Positions 24,123 through 35,688 of a stretch of 64,000 nucleotides of DNA are shown in pieces. The first letter of the stretch is position 1; each line of letters starts with the position of its first letter. Source of the stretch: Balamuthia mandrillaris (Eukaryota; Discosea; Longamoebia; Balamuthiidae); assembly GCA_031835245.1 (NCBI GenBank), contig JAVKOQ010000267.1, positions 1 through 64,000 on the forward strand, written 5' to 3'. Position numbers and translations under genes: made by a program. The notes under the pieces are model-generated. The model was not told the DNA's origin, did not search any database, and saw nothing but the letters and a program-made list of their open reading frames with translations.

Positions 24123-26480
24123 AGTAGTAGAAATAAGAAGTTTATTTGCTCTGAGAGCAACACCAATCTATACATAAAAAGTAAGCATTGTACATACATA
24201 GTGTACTCTTACTTCTCTTACTTCCTCATCCTCAATGCCTTCCCAATTGTTATTCAAATTCACGAATGAAAGGTGTTGAATGAGATTTCAGACTAACTTT
24301 GTATCATCTAGCTATCCTTTTCTTTCCCTTTCCTTACTTCTCTTTTCCTTGCTATTACATTACTTCCAAAGCTTGATAAAATGCAGAAGAACTTCCATGT
24401 TTCCAACTTGCTCTTGCTGCCCATAATCTCCAGACTCATTTACAACTTTGCTTACATTGTTTTATCTCTTGAGCTCTGTTGCATTTCTTTCCACTTGACA
24501 GGAGCTTTGTTGTATAGTCTTCTATAATCAGCTTTCTGACTTGTTCTTCATTTCCATTGTCCACACTCCAGATTCTAAAGCAATCTTCCCAAAGATTTGG
24601 ACACCTTAAGGGGATGTGCTTGAGTTCGTCCCATACTCGAAGAGCTACTGCAGGGTATGTTGATCAGAGATGAACTCGCAAAGATCAAGCACCATTTTCT
24701 GCTTCTTCAGCTTTGTGTGTGTGTCCTCTTTAAAGACTGGAGCAAGGCTCTTTTGATGCTTGTCCAGGTAAGCATCCCCCTTTTTTTTTTGAGATTTTTT
24801 TCTCTTGCTCCACTCTTCCTAAGTGTCAGATAGAGGCGGTTCAATATCTACTATTAATCTGTTCCCATTCAACTTGATTTTTGGTGTAGGCCTTGATGAG
24901 GAGCTTGGTGAAGAGGACGATGAAGAGGAGGTCAGCAAAGAGGAGGTCAGCAAAGAGGTTGTCAAAGAGGTCAGTGAAGAGGTTGACAAAAAAGTTGTTG
25001 GCAAGTGTCTCAAGAAGGAGGGTACCATACATGCTGGGATGCTCAAGGAGCCTGCTGGTGAGTGACGAAGCAAGGCAGGGAGTGCAAACGAAGGTATGGT
25101 TAAAAAAGAGGATGGGGTAAGCAAAGAGCTCAGTGACTCAGCAGCTGCCTTTTGCTGAGCTTTCTTTTTCTCCTCTTCTTTTTGACACTTGTTTTGGTGG
25201 CGTTGCTTTCTTTCTTTCTGGAGCTGCCTTTTTCACCATGTCTTGGCTTCTTGTTCCTCCTTTTCTTGTTGTTGCTGAGCTTGTTGACGCCTTTGGCTCT
25301 TTGCCATCTGCTTACATCGTTTTTCTTTCTGGAGCTGGCACTGTTCCTTTGAGGTCGAGGGCAAGGGCAAGGGTCAGGACGAAGGTGAAACTGAGGGTGA
25401 AGAGGGTGAGGTTAAAGAGCAAAGGAGAAAGCAAGGAAGGACAAGGCAAAGATAAAGACAAACCTGAAGGCAAACCCAGCCTGTGTTCATTTTCAGCCTT
25501 CTCCTGTTGTTGGTCTTGGGTGGAAGGTGCTTTGGATAACCGTGCTCAGCAATGATGGGCTGCAGCATTCTTTTGTTCTCGCCTTTTTGTAAGTTGCTCC
25601 TGTTCCTCCTGTTCCTTCTCCTCCCTTTCTCTTTTCTTTTTTTCTCGCTTCATGTTTGCTTTTTATTTTGTTTGTGTTGTTTTTGTCACGAAAAAATGGG
25701 GACGTTTGGAAGGTGGGGCCATTAGCAGGGAAACCCATACAAAACCTTGTCCGCACAGACAAAACTCATTCCCTCTGCTCAACAAAAAAAATTCCTGCTC
25801 AACAAAAAAAAATCCCCATGATCTGTAAAATGTCATAAAAGCAGGACAATACATGTAGATCAAGTGTGACCAGAAGTGCACTCGACTTTTTTTCAAGATG
25901 ACACAACAGATCCTTATGATCCGAGCATGCCCTCTTAACAGGAAGTGTTCTGGGCAGTGCGTGTACCAAGGCCTTGAGCAATGGCTCCCCGCTGCCTAAG
26001 GCTGTAGAGGGCTTGCTTGGCCTTGGTGATCCTCTCCTTGGCATGAGTTGTCCATTCCCCACTTTCTTCAAACCAGTCCCAGGTACTTGGCCTCCTTCAC
26101 ACGTTTCACAGCCTCCCTCTTCAGTCTCCACTCTAGAAAATAAGCCTTCTTTCCTTGTACTAGCACCACTGATTTCTTTGCATTGAACTGAAGTCCCAGA
26201 GCATTCACTGCCTCCACTGCTACACTCAATCTTCTCTGAAGCTCAAACAGATTGCTGGCCACCACTGCCATGTCATCTGCAAACAACAAGCAAACATTCC
26301 TTGCTTTATCTCCTCTTTCCTTCTCCTCTGCCACTTGTAGCTTTCTTGTCACCACATCAATGTATACATTGAACAAGAATGGAGACAAAACTCCTCCTTG
26401 CTTAACTCCTCTTTCCACCAGAAATTTTTCTCCGAGAGCTGCCCGTTCATGCGAATAATACTCATCATACCACAGTACCA
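24123..26480 (-). mobile_element. LINE copy split by a TTAA-flanked block
   Basis: The 3' part is 24123-24609 (TAGTAGTAG tail, then the family's 3' end). Sequence resumes at 25935 with TTAACAGGAAGTGTTCTG, which follows ...ACACCTTAA in the intact copy at 21087. After that an internal deletion joins it to the reverse transcriptase at 26481-25970. That part has KQGGVLSPFLFNVYIDVV and LLFADDMAVVA, the catalytic FADD box. It is not intact. Confidence 0.75.
24610..25934. mobile_element. Possible piggyBac-like (TTAA) insertion, 1.3 kb
   Basis: The block has TTAA on both sides (24606-24609 and 25935-25938) and interrupts LINE sequence that is otherwise contiguous across it. The ends are only partly inverted: GGGGATGTGCTTGAG on the left against GAGGGCATGCTCGG on the right. 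Inside, a plus frame from 24823 is full of Glu and Lys with a short repeat GAGGTCAGCAAAGA, and no transposase is recognised. A non-autonomous piggyBac relative is the best guess. Confidence 0.45.
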
Positions 26481-27430
26481 CTCTGTAATGATACTAGATA
26501 TAGAGTTGGATTCCGACTTATAGCTTGAGCTGCTGCATAACAACGATGAATTTTCATGGATTGTTGAAGCCAAGACGCCTTGTTAGTTGATGCTCATGGA
26601 GCAGTGCTTCCTTCAAGATAGTCATTTATCATGTGTAATTTGGCTTGATAAAGCCAAGTTCAAACAAGCTACCATCCAACAAATTGTGCCAAGGTGGTTG
26701 ATGACAGATATGAGGTTGAGAGAATTCTTGACCACTACTATACTGTTATACCACTCTCCCATAATACCTATCCCAATCTCTCCTTATAAAAATTTCTTCT
26801 TATCATTCTATCAAGGGGCTTTTCCCTACACCCATCCAGTTAGTGTTCATTAGGTTGTTTCCCTACCAGCCTTATCATAAAACCATTATGTGCATGGTTC
26901 CTTCTACCATTTTTGGCCTTGTTAGACATTGTGGATGGTGTCCTCAGACAAGCAAGTCTACATTTCCCACCATTTGTGCTAGTGCTGGTTCTTGTCCTGG
27001 CTTTGCCACTTGTGGCTATGCTCATGACCACACTGCTGAACTTGCAGAGCAGAGACAGCAAGAAAAGGAACTGCAAGCTCAACAAAGACAAACTCTTCTA
27101 CAAGAGGAGCAGCAATAAAAGAAGAAATGCTCTGATGAAAGCAGGAAAAGGCTAAAGAGAAGACATGAGCTTTGAGAGCAAAGACAAGGGCATGACTACC
27201 TGCAAATCTCAACTTCAAACATCCTGAATCTGCTTTGCCAATGGCTCTCACCCTGCGCACTTGGCGGTTTTTGTCTGTTGGCAGTCCATATTGGACATAT
27301 TGCTGATTTCTGCCTCTGCTATTTTAATATGGGCGGTTTTTGAAGGATTTTGGCCACTTTACCACTATCACTATTTTTTATATGAGTGGTTTTTGGCAGT
27401 CAGCTGCTGACGGTCTGTATTGAATCTACT
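26481..27430. repeat. Mixed repeat block with a CCCH-like open frame
   Basis: 26495-26575 is the partner of 20281-20365. At 26743 TGTTATACCACTCTCC recurs (also 17863), followed by TATAAAA at 26785; this resembles an LTR start but no second end is defined. 26913-27118 lies in a frame with CASAGSCPGFATCGYAHDH, a CX5CX5CX3H zinc finger pattern, then Gln/Glu-rich coil; the ORF is short and of unknown origin. 27262-27410 repeats GGCGGTTTTT and GAGTGGTTTTTGGCAG, like the fold-back at 23066. Confidence 0.45.
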
Positions 27431-28469
27431 AAAAATTGCAACTATTATTTTAATTTACATTGTATAAAAAGCTCATTCCCTGTACAGAGTACTTGCCACC
27501 AGCTACAATTATCTCTTGATATGCTTGTCTGCCTTTTGCAGAGAGTGTATACAAAGGTCCTTTATCAGGATGCTATGATGGGGCTACAATGGGCCAGGTG
27601 CTTGGATGGCTGGTGTTGGGAGTGCTGGGAATGCTTGAGGGTTTGGAGGTCCGCTGGTTCAGCTGAGGGAAGGAGGGAAGGTAGGGCAAGAGGGATGAAA
27701 GAGAATGTACCAGTAAATTAAACCATAACAAAAGCCATCAATGGTAACTGCTGGAGCTACTGAATGCCTTATTAGTGGAAAAGAGGAAATGTACCAATAG
27801 TAGGAAAAGAGAGAGCAGCCCATAAGCAATGTGTGTTGATAGATGATTACAAGTTATGATACTACTGGATTGATTCAGATTACAAGCAGAAAAGAAAAGA
27901 GCAAGAGAGGGGGGGGGAGAGAGAGGAACCCTCAGGCGTGTAATTTTTTTCTCGCCCCTTTTTTGCTTTTTTTTTGCAGGAGGTGAGGTGACGACCAGCC
28001 ACAAGCACACAGAACAAGGGGAAGTACACTGTTGAAGAAAATGTAGATGACAAAGAATAAAAAAAGCTCCTGCAAAGCCTTATCCTTGCTCATCTGAAGT
28101 TCTGGTGGATAGCAAGCAATGTTGGCTTTCATCAAAAGCCAAATCCCAGGGTTCAATGTACTGAAAATAATCATATTGAAGGACAACCCAATCTTCAAAG
28201 CCGTAGGCTTGCAGCTGACGTTGTCTCTAATATGACTGGCCAAAATGAAGCAGCATATTACTGATTGAGAAACTATTGAGGAATGGAGGGACCAGACAGC
28301 ACACTATCTTCCTGCCTTCATGTTCAACTATGGTGAAGCTCTGGGTGGGAAAGATTCGCCTTAAAGCTATTGTACCAACGACACAATAACAAGAGACTCA
28401 TAAGAGGTGTCATGAAGAAGGCATTGGAAAGAAGGCAGAGAAGAAATTTACTTTCCAAACAAAATATAG
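27431..28469. repeat. Dispersed repeats shared with 16.8-17.5 kb
   Basis: 27640-27690, 28112-28180 and 28189-28268 correspond to the block at 16726-17890, with one piece inverted. No gene is recognised. Confidence 0.55.
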
Positions 28470-28479
28470 ACAAGCTACC

Positions 28480-29150
28480 TCAAATGGAAGATGTTTGGTT
28501 GGACAACAACGGAGCTTAGTGATTACCAACCCAAGGAAAGAACATTTGATGAATGCTATTCGTTGTGGTGGACTGCCTATTGGAAAAAAGTGGAGAGCCA
28601 TTCAGCAGTCTGAGGAGGATAGCAAGTGCCCTGCATGTGATGCTGAGGAAGAAACAGCAGAACATTTCCTGTTAAGGTGTCCTAACCTTTGGGAAGATCG
28701 CTTTAGAATCTGGAGTGTGGACAATGGAAATGAAGAACAAGTCAGAAAGCTGATTATAGAAGACTGTACAACAAAGCTCCTGTCAAGTGGAAAGAAATGC
28801 AACAGAGCTCAAGAGATAAAACAATGTAAGCAAAGTTATAAATGAGTCTGGAGATTATGGGCAGCAAGAGCAAGTTGGAAGCATGGAAGTTCTTCTGCAT
28901 TTTATCAATCTTTGGAAGTAATGTAATAGCAAGGAAAAGAGAAGAAAGGAAAGGGAAAGCTAGATGATACAAAGTTGGTCTGAAATCTCATTCAACACCT
29001 TTCACTTGTGAATTTGAGTAACAATTGGGAAGGCATTGAGGATGAGGAAGTAAGAGAAGTAAGAGTACACTATGTATGTACAATGCTTACTTTTTATGTA
29101 TAGATTGGTGTTGCTCTCAGAGCAAATAAACTTCTTATGACTACTACTAG
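28480..29150 (+). mobile_element. LINE 3' copy A, 5'-truncated
   Basis: It runs from CAAATGGAAGATG to the tail AATAAACTTCTTATGACTACTACT. It encodes the CPACDAEEETAEHFLLRC tail with a stop at about 28843. It is flanked by ACAAGCTACC at 28470-28479 and 29151-29160. Very similar to the copy at 20623-21672 but in the opposite orientation. Confidence 0.85.
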
Positions 29151-29160
29151 ACAAGCTACC

Positions 29161-29616
29161 AGAATCTGGAGTGTGGACAATTGAAATGATGAACAAGTCA
29201 GAAAGTTGATTATAGAAGACTGTACAACAAAGCTCCTGTCAAGTGGAAAGAAATGCAACAGAGCTCAAGAGATAGAACAATGTAAGCAAAGTTATAAATG
29301 AGTCTGGAGATTATGGGCAGCAAGAGCAAGTTGGAAACATGGAAGTTCTTCTGCATTTTATCAAGCTTTGGAAGTAATGTAATAGCAAGGAAAAGAGAAG
29401 TAAGGAAAGGGAAAGAAAAGGATAGCTAGATGATACAAAGTTAGTCTGAAATCTCATTCAACACCTTTCACTCATGAATTTGAATAACAATTGGGAAGGC
29501 ATTGAGGATGAGGAAGTAAGAGAAGTAAGAGTACACTATGTATGTACAATGCTTACTTTTTATGTATAGATTGGTGTTGCTCTCAAAGCAAATAAACTTC
29601 TTATTACTACTACTAT
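29161..29616 (+). mobile_element. LINE 3' copy B, 5'-truncated, at the same target
   Basis: It begins within the family at AGAATCTGGAGTGTGG and ends in AATAAACTTCTTATTACTACTACT. It is flanked by ACAAGCTACC at 29151-29160 and 29617-29626, the same 10 bp as copy A. It shares a TTTCTTTCCC block (as complement) with the copy at 24123, so the two come from one subfamily. Confidence 0.85.
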
Positions 29617-29626
29617 ACAAGCTACC

Positions 29627-30773
29627 AGTTGTAAAATTAAAGCAAACATTTTAAATACTTCCTCTCCTTGTTTCTTCTTCTTTCCTCTTGGGACAACTTA
29701 CAACTTTTAACTTGAAACAAGATACCTCACTTGTACTCTTTAGTAGATTAAGTTCAGGTCTTGTACTTACGTTGTCTTCACTATCATTCCTGTTCTCATT
29801 TTACAACAATCCTTAGGTTCTGTAAATGTGCTTAGCAGATAACAATACACGTTTGAAGGAGGAACAGAAGAAGATAGGAGGTTCAACAGTGCTGCCACTT
29901 GTTCTTCTTGAAATTAAGGTCCTTTGATAGGAATCACCATTGAGTTGGTTGCTAGGCCTCCAGGACTAACAAAGAGGAGGTATCTGAACTAGGGTACTGT
30001 AACTCTCTGGGTCCTAACCTTCAAATGGCCACAAAGAAGTCATTTTCACATCATTGCACTATGTTATTAGTATAATGAGGTTTGTAACCAAAAACCAGAA
30101 GCTTCAAGTTTTTCAACAACTAACATTGTTTTTGTTTGCAGTTATCAGGAGTGTTTCATCTGTTAAAATAAGAGGAGATGATAAAAGCAACGAATTGTTC
30201 CAAGGTTTCAGTATTAAATTTAAGTGAAACTTTGCAAAAAGTAGAAAACATTTGATTGATATTTTAATGTGTATGCCCAAAGAACTAAATGATGATGATG
30301 AAGATTATATAATGATGATGATTCAAATGATAAAAACAAAAAGAAGAATCAACCCTTCTTGTATATTCTTTCTTTTCCTTTAGCTTTTTGTTATCTTCTT
30401 CACATTTTGAGAAAAGGGTGTTATTTTATTAAAGTTAATATTCTGTTGTAAAATTTGTTTTCATTTTCACAACTAAGGATTATAGTGTAAAATACACAAA
30501 GTATAAAGTTGAAAAGTGTATCAATAATCTTTTCTTTCAAATGAGCCCTAATAAATTGGAAAAATGTGAAAAATGATCTTTCAGGACGACATGGTAAAAC
30601 CAAAACAAGCCACGGTAGGAAGGAGCAAGAAGGGAGAAAGTTTGCTTCTCCCCTTTCAAGCGCTTGAAGCATCTGCTGTGGCCCGTTCGCTTCTTTCCTT
30701 TGGTGCTAATTGGCCTCAACAACAACAACAACAACAGCAGTAATAGCGAGTAGAAAACTTCATCCATCATCAT
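29627..30773. other. AT-rich spacer upstream of Atos
   Basis: No gene or known element is recognised. (GAT)n-like sequence lies near 30290-30325 and (CAA)n at 30716-30735. The base composition returns to that of the gene-rich part near 30.6 kb. Confidence 0.5.
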
Positions 30774-32530
30774 ATGATGGGTCTTGAGGAGGTGGAGGAC
30801 AAAGAGAATAAACAGGAGGGTTGCTGTGAGACTCGTCATGCTGATAACGAGTTGAGACAAAGCAAGCAGCGCAACAAGCCCATTGCCAGTCACCCCATTG
30901 ACATCTCCTCCCCCAAAGGATCTTCACAAAGGCAGTGCCGCCGCCACCAAGGTGTGCACGGCTTACCAGAGAGGCCAGCACTACAGCAACTATCGTCCTT
31001 CCAACATGCTGCTGGACCTCTATTGCAGATGAGAGGCCAGCAGGCCGCCAGCAGCGCTACTCCTACTTCTTCTGCTGCTGCTCTATCTACAAGTGGTAAT
31101 AGCCCAGCAGCGGTGACTACCACTATCAGCAACAGCCTGCTCAATAGCAAACAAGCATCGCTGCCACACTCTGCAACCTCAACACCGCCCTCCACTGCAG
31201 GAGCGCAAGCACAGTTCAGCAGACTGTTGCAAACCAGGGGAAGCTGGGAGCCGCATCTCCAGCCCCCTCCCCTACGCTTTCCCTGCAAGGGGAGACCAGG
31301 AAGCCCCCTCCCTCTTCTACGCAGCGCCCCTCACCAGCAGGAGGAGGAGGAGGAGGAGGCGGAGGAGGAGGTTGCCAAACATACAACTTCACGTAGCTTC
31401 CAACACAACCACTTCCAATCCTCCTCATCAGAGGTTTGTCGTGCTCCTTTGGTCGGTTCCTTTGAAGAGTCTATCCTGTGTGGGCGCATGGGGCATCTTC
31501 CCAAGGCCACTTTTGATGGTTTCAGTTGTGACATAGGAGCCAGTGGACGAAATGGCTTTCTTCCACCACACCTCAGACTTACCTTCACCGCAGCGTACTA
31601 CGAGCTTGATGACGAGAGCGGCTATAGCAGGGCCGCCCCCCCTTACGTCGGTACGATTCACCTTGGGTACAACGCTGCTCCTTATGGCTACCGAGTCTCT
31701 AGCAAAGGGATATTGCAGGTGAGTAACTTGCCAACCATATCTCTCTCAACGTTGACTTCCTTTTTTTCTCTTTTGTTTCTCGACTTGTCTCTTTGCTTTT
31801 CTCGTTTCTTTTCGTCTCTTCACTATGCTTCTTTGCTTCTCTGCTTCTGCTTTGCATTGACTCATCTTGAAATGAACTGTTTTAACTTTTTTATTGACTA
31901 AAGGTCACAATATACAATCCAAGCAAAACACCAATCAAGCTTTTCCTGGTCAAGTACGACCTCAGCGACATGCCCCCGTACACAAAGACCTTTCTTCGTC
32001 AAAAGGTGTTGGCAAGACCAGAATCTCGTTTGGTGCAAAGCGTAAGCCATCTTTCCGCTTCCTTACCGACCACGATGGCCATCAGCAGCAGCAGCGGCTT
32101 GTGCCAAGCTTCGTTTTCTGCCACTGCAAGCAAAGTACGGCCGAGAAGCCTATCTCTCTCGAGTGACCAAATCGAGCCTTGTTCGTATTCCGAAGGCGTG
32201 CAACAAGAGCTGCTACGCTACGCCATACAAGTGCGATTTGTGTGCCCAAAGAAAAAAAAGTACTACCTCGACAACGTCATCCAGGTTTTGTTCCCTTTTC
32301 GCAAACCGGATGAGACAGAGGAGCTGCGGATAGTGTATGACACACCCCAGAGCCCCAAATACTACCCCTGGCAGCCAGAGCTCTTTGCCAGTGACGGTGA
32401 CGGTAAACGCCAATGTGATAGCGAAGATCAGCACCGAGATCATAGAATAAGAAGAACACGCTCTTGCATCGTCCCCGAGGGCCGCCGCAATGTTCGCAAC
32501 CGAAGCAAGAGCTTGCACACCTCAGACTGA
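30774..32530 (+). CDS. ATOS: Atos/FAM214-family protein
   Basis: Atos proteins are nuclear regulators in animals; the fold is conserved in other opisthokonts and its role in protists is unknown. Two exons, 30774-31718 and 31904-32530, join in phase 0 and give 523 residues. The first 190 residues are Ser/Ala/Gln-rich and likely disordered. The family signature follows: LVGSFEESILCGRM, FDGFSCDIGASG, AYYELDD, PPYVGTIHLG, YGYRVSSKGILQ, then VTIYNPSKTPIKLFLVKYDL, DMPPYTKTFLRQ and LLRYAIQVRFVCPKKKKYYL. The C-terminus is Arg/Asp-rich. The start is the first of two adjacent ATGs; an upstream exon cannot be excluded. Confidence 0.78.
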
Positions 32531-33161
32531 GCTAAGGCAAGCCAACCCTTAGGAGGGAATTTTTCGAGTTGGATCTGACCGATATATCGACCGGATGGAA
32601 GAGCGGTGTTTGTTCCTGCTGGCAGGCCGCAACCTACCAGCCTCCTCCCACGAGGACAACGGCGATAACAAACTAACTCAACGAACGGAAAGGATCTCCT
32701 CTCCTCCTCTTGCGCCCTAAGCGAGAACCAGAGTGTTCTCTCCCGTTTTTGGGTGGGAATGCAGTGGAATTCTGAGAATCTGTGGTATGTAAAGCGCCCC
32801 TCGTACGAATTTCCTCTTGTTGTTGGACCAACCAACAAAACCCCTTCCTTTAACCCAACCAATCGCCTTTCTTTAAAACGAAACTCCGATGCAATAAACA
32901 AATCTACCAAACGTCGCGCTAAACTATTATCTAAAAACCGACTTTTTGTCGAATTCTAACTTTAAAACTAATCTATTCCTTTTTCATGAAGGCGAGAGTA
33001 GCGCAAACCAAATAAACAAACAATTTTGGTGTGTTGCAAAAGGAGTTGGGCCAAGCACCGAAAGGTTAAGGACGTTTGGAAGCAGCAAAAAAAGGGCTGC
33101 GGGAAGCTGCACCAGAACTAAGAGAGGGATAATAACAAAATAGCGAGAAAAGAAAAACAAA
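32531..33161. other. Intergenic region, 631 bp
   Basis: Spacer between Atos and the secreted protein. I see no gene or repeat. It holds the 3' end of Atos and the promoter of the next gene. Confidence 0.5.
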
Positions 33162-35612
33162 ATGAAAGCGGTCCTTTTGTTGGTGGCTCTCTTCGCAGCG
33201 GCCGCCGTGCACTGTTGGACGATCGATAATCTCGACTCCTTTGCGGATATCACTCGTTTTGACATCAAGAACGAGTATGGGGAGGAGGAAGTGAAGGACA
33301 TTTTGAGGACCATCGGCAGCAGTGATATTTCCAACGATATGGTTTCCTTTGAGTGCGACAGGAGAAGCACAGAGACCAGGACCATTGTCGCAAAAGGTCC
33401 TCGAGAGTCTCCTGCACGCAAAGGTCGGTTTGGAATTTAAATCACCTGGATGTTCCTCTTATTTGTCTTCCTAGTGTCGTCCGTTTTTTCTGTGGTTTTC
33501 TGTGGTCTCTTTATATCCTTTCTGTGATGTGACGATCGATGCATGTGTGAGTGAAGCATATGCATCATTATTTAAAAGAAACTGACTTTGGTATTTGTCT
33601 GTCTCCTTGAAACAGCCACAAGAGTGCCGCGAGCGTGGATGGCCCCCAAGGCTCCCAAGGATATTGATTTCGGAGAAGAGGCACCCTCGCACAAGATCCC
33701 AAGAGGAACAAACGGGGACGGAAGCCCCTCCGCGGAGAGGCGAAACTTTTATCCCAACCCCAACGTTGGCATCCACACCAGGAACTTTTGGCGAGTAAGT
33801 AAGCTGTTCACCGAGGAGCAACATCTGCAGTACCCGTGGTCCACCATCGTGAAGATCGCAACCATTGACGCGGAGGGAGAGGTGGTACACTGCACAGGGT
33901 CTGTCATCGGTCAAACTACAGTACTGACCTCGCCTCTGTGCGTATTTGGTGCATCGGCCCCTCCTGTGATTTTCACTGGATACAACGGTAGGACCTACCA
34001 ACACGCCTTCTTGACGGAGGAGATCTACATCCCCGTGGAATGGGACCCTTGCACCTTCACCACCACCATGCTAAACGGCTCGGAGACATTGTTCTACCCT
34101 AGCACAGTGGACGTACCCGTCCCATCTCTGGGAAGCTGGGCCTTTTTGAAGATTGCCCCCAACGAGATCGGGTGCAAGAAGGGTTATCTCTATGACATTG
34201 GCACCGTGACTGGAACGCTGGGTCTCGGAGCTGTCTACCTTCCGGATCTGGCTACTCTCCCCGGATACGATTCCCGCCGCAACAACGGCAGAAGAATGCA
34301 CATATTGGATGCCAACGTGGAGACCATCTTTGGTCATCCCTACGACCCCGAGACTGGAAATGCTCCTGGCTTCTACGACGACTGGTTCAACGTGGAAGGG
34401 GAATGGGAGGCAAGAGGTGCACCTGCCATCGTCAACTTTGATGCTACTTTCCCGCAGGAACAAGGACCTCCCTACTGGCCTAAGTTGACCAACACGGTGT
34501 CTGGTGTGGTATCCAACTTTGCCAGTGACCTGGAAGGTAACAACGGGCTCTCCCCTGTTGTCAGCAGCTCCGGTTCCCTGTTTGGAGATGATTTCAAGGA
34601 GTTCCTTTTCAAGTACTGCACAGTCAACTGCGATGACAGCTGCATGATTGACCATGCGTGCGGCAACGGACGGATTGACGCTCCCTCCCAGATGGGTGTG
34701 GAGTATGAGTACTTCAAAGATACTATCTGGTACATCCCTGAGGAGTGCGATCTCGGAGTTGGTGCTCGTGGTCAAAATGCTACCTGGTTCAACTCGGACG
34801 CACCAAACGCCCCCAGCAGATGCCGGCTTGACTGCACTCCCCTCCGCTGCGGAGACGGTATTGTGGATGACCTCTTCGACGAGATGTGCGACTTTGGAGA
34901 CGGGAACTGTGATGGGCCAGAGTGCTCCTGCAGCACCAACTGCCAAATCATCGTTCCTATTCAGCCGATCACCGCTTTGGACGACCACTATGGACCTTTC
35001 CCCATGCGTACCAACACTCCTCGTATTTTGGATATCCTCACCAACGACACAACCAACCTTGGTCAGCCGGATCCTACCTCAGTCCGCCTCCTTTCCACCC
35101 CTAACATTGGTGCTGCTGCTGTCACTGTGAACGCGGACGGTACTCTTACGTACAACACCAACACTAACCCCAACTTTATTGGTCGTGATTGCTTTGACTA
35201 CGCTGTAGACTCTATACCGGATATTCTTGGTCGTTCCTTCAACGATACTGCCCAGGTCTGCGTGGATGTCTCCATCAGGGCTATCTCCTTCTCGTTTGCA
35301 GTTCTTTTCGGTACTGCTGGCAATCCCTACGTTGCCGAGTTCGACTTCCTTGCCCCAGGCAGAAATACTCCCATGGCTGACCCGGAGACCATCACGGTAA
35401 CAAGCCTTCGACCCGCCTTCGCCACTGTGCAGAGCATCGGCGGAGGTAGGGGCCGCGTTACCGTCACTGCCCTTCCGGACTTCCCTGGAGATGTAGATTC
35501 CTTCTTAGCCAGTTTCACCATCCGCTCTGATGCCACCAAGGATAATGGTTTCTCTTCTCAGGCCAGTGGCCAGATTAACTTTGGTGTGACAGTTACTCCC
35601 CAAAACCCCTAA
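33162..35612 (+). CDS. Secreted protease-like protein with DUF4215-type and Ig-like domains
   Basis: Two exons, 33162-33423 and 33616-35612, give 752 residues. Exon 1 starts with a signal peptide (MKAVLLLVALFAAAAVHC). A chymotrypsin-fold-like region follows (GSVIGQTTVLTSPLCVFG to SSSGSLFGDDFKEF). The catalytic His position reads TSPLCV here but TAPHCV in the paralogue at 46560-50808, and the usual Asp is Ser (GSWAFL), so it is probably inactive. Next comes a cysteine-rich section (CGNGRID, EECDLG, CGDGIVDDLFDEMCDFG) like bacterial DUF4215/Myxococcus repeats, then an Ig-like unit (ALDDHYGPF...ILTNDTT) and a C-terminal beta-rich unit. The intron site and phase equal those of the paralogue. Secretion to the surface or wall is inferred. 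Confidence 0.82.
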
Positions 35613-35688
35613 GCCGTTTATTAAAAGCTTTTTGCCCACCCAACAACTGTTCTAATTACTTCTGAATGGTGTGATTCATTCGCTATTT

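Noticed and set aside
25133-25555. Possible gene in the TTAA block
   Set aside because: Low-complexity Phe/Leu and Lys/Gly sequence without a motif; described as part of the block instead.
34071-34988. 305-residue antisense frame
   Set aside because: Shadow of the secreted protein exon on plus, which has a signal peptide, a paralogue and domain matches.
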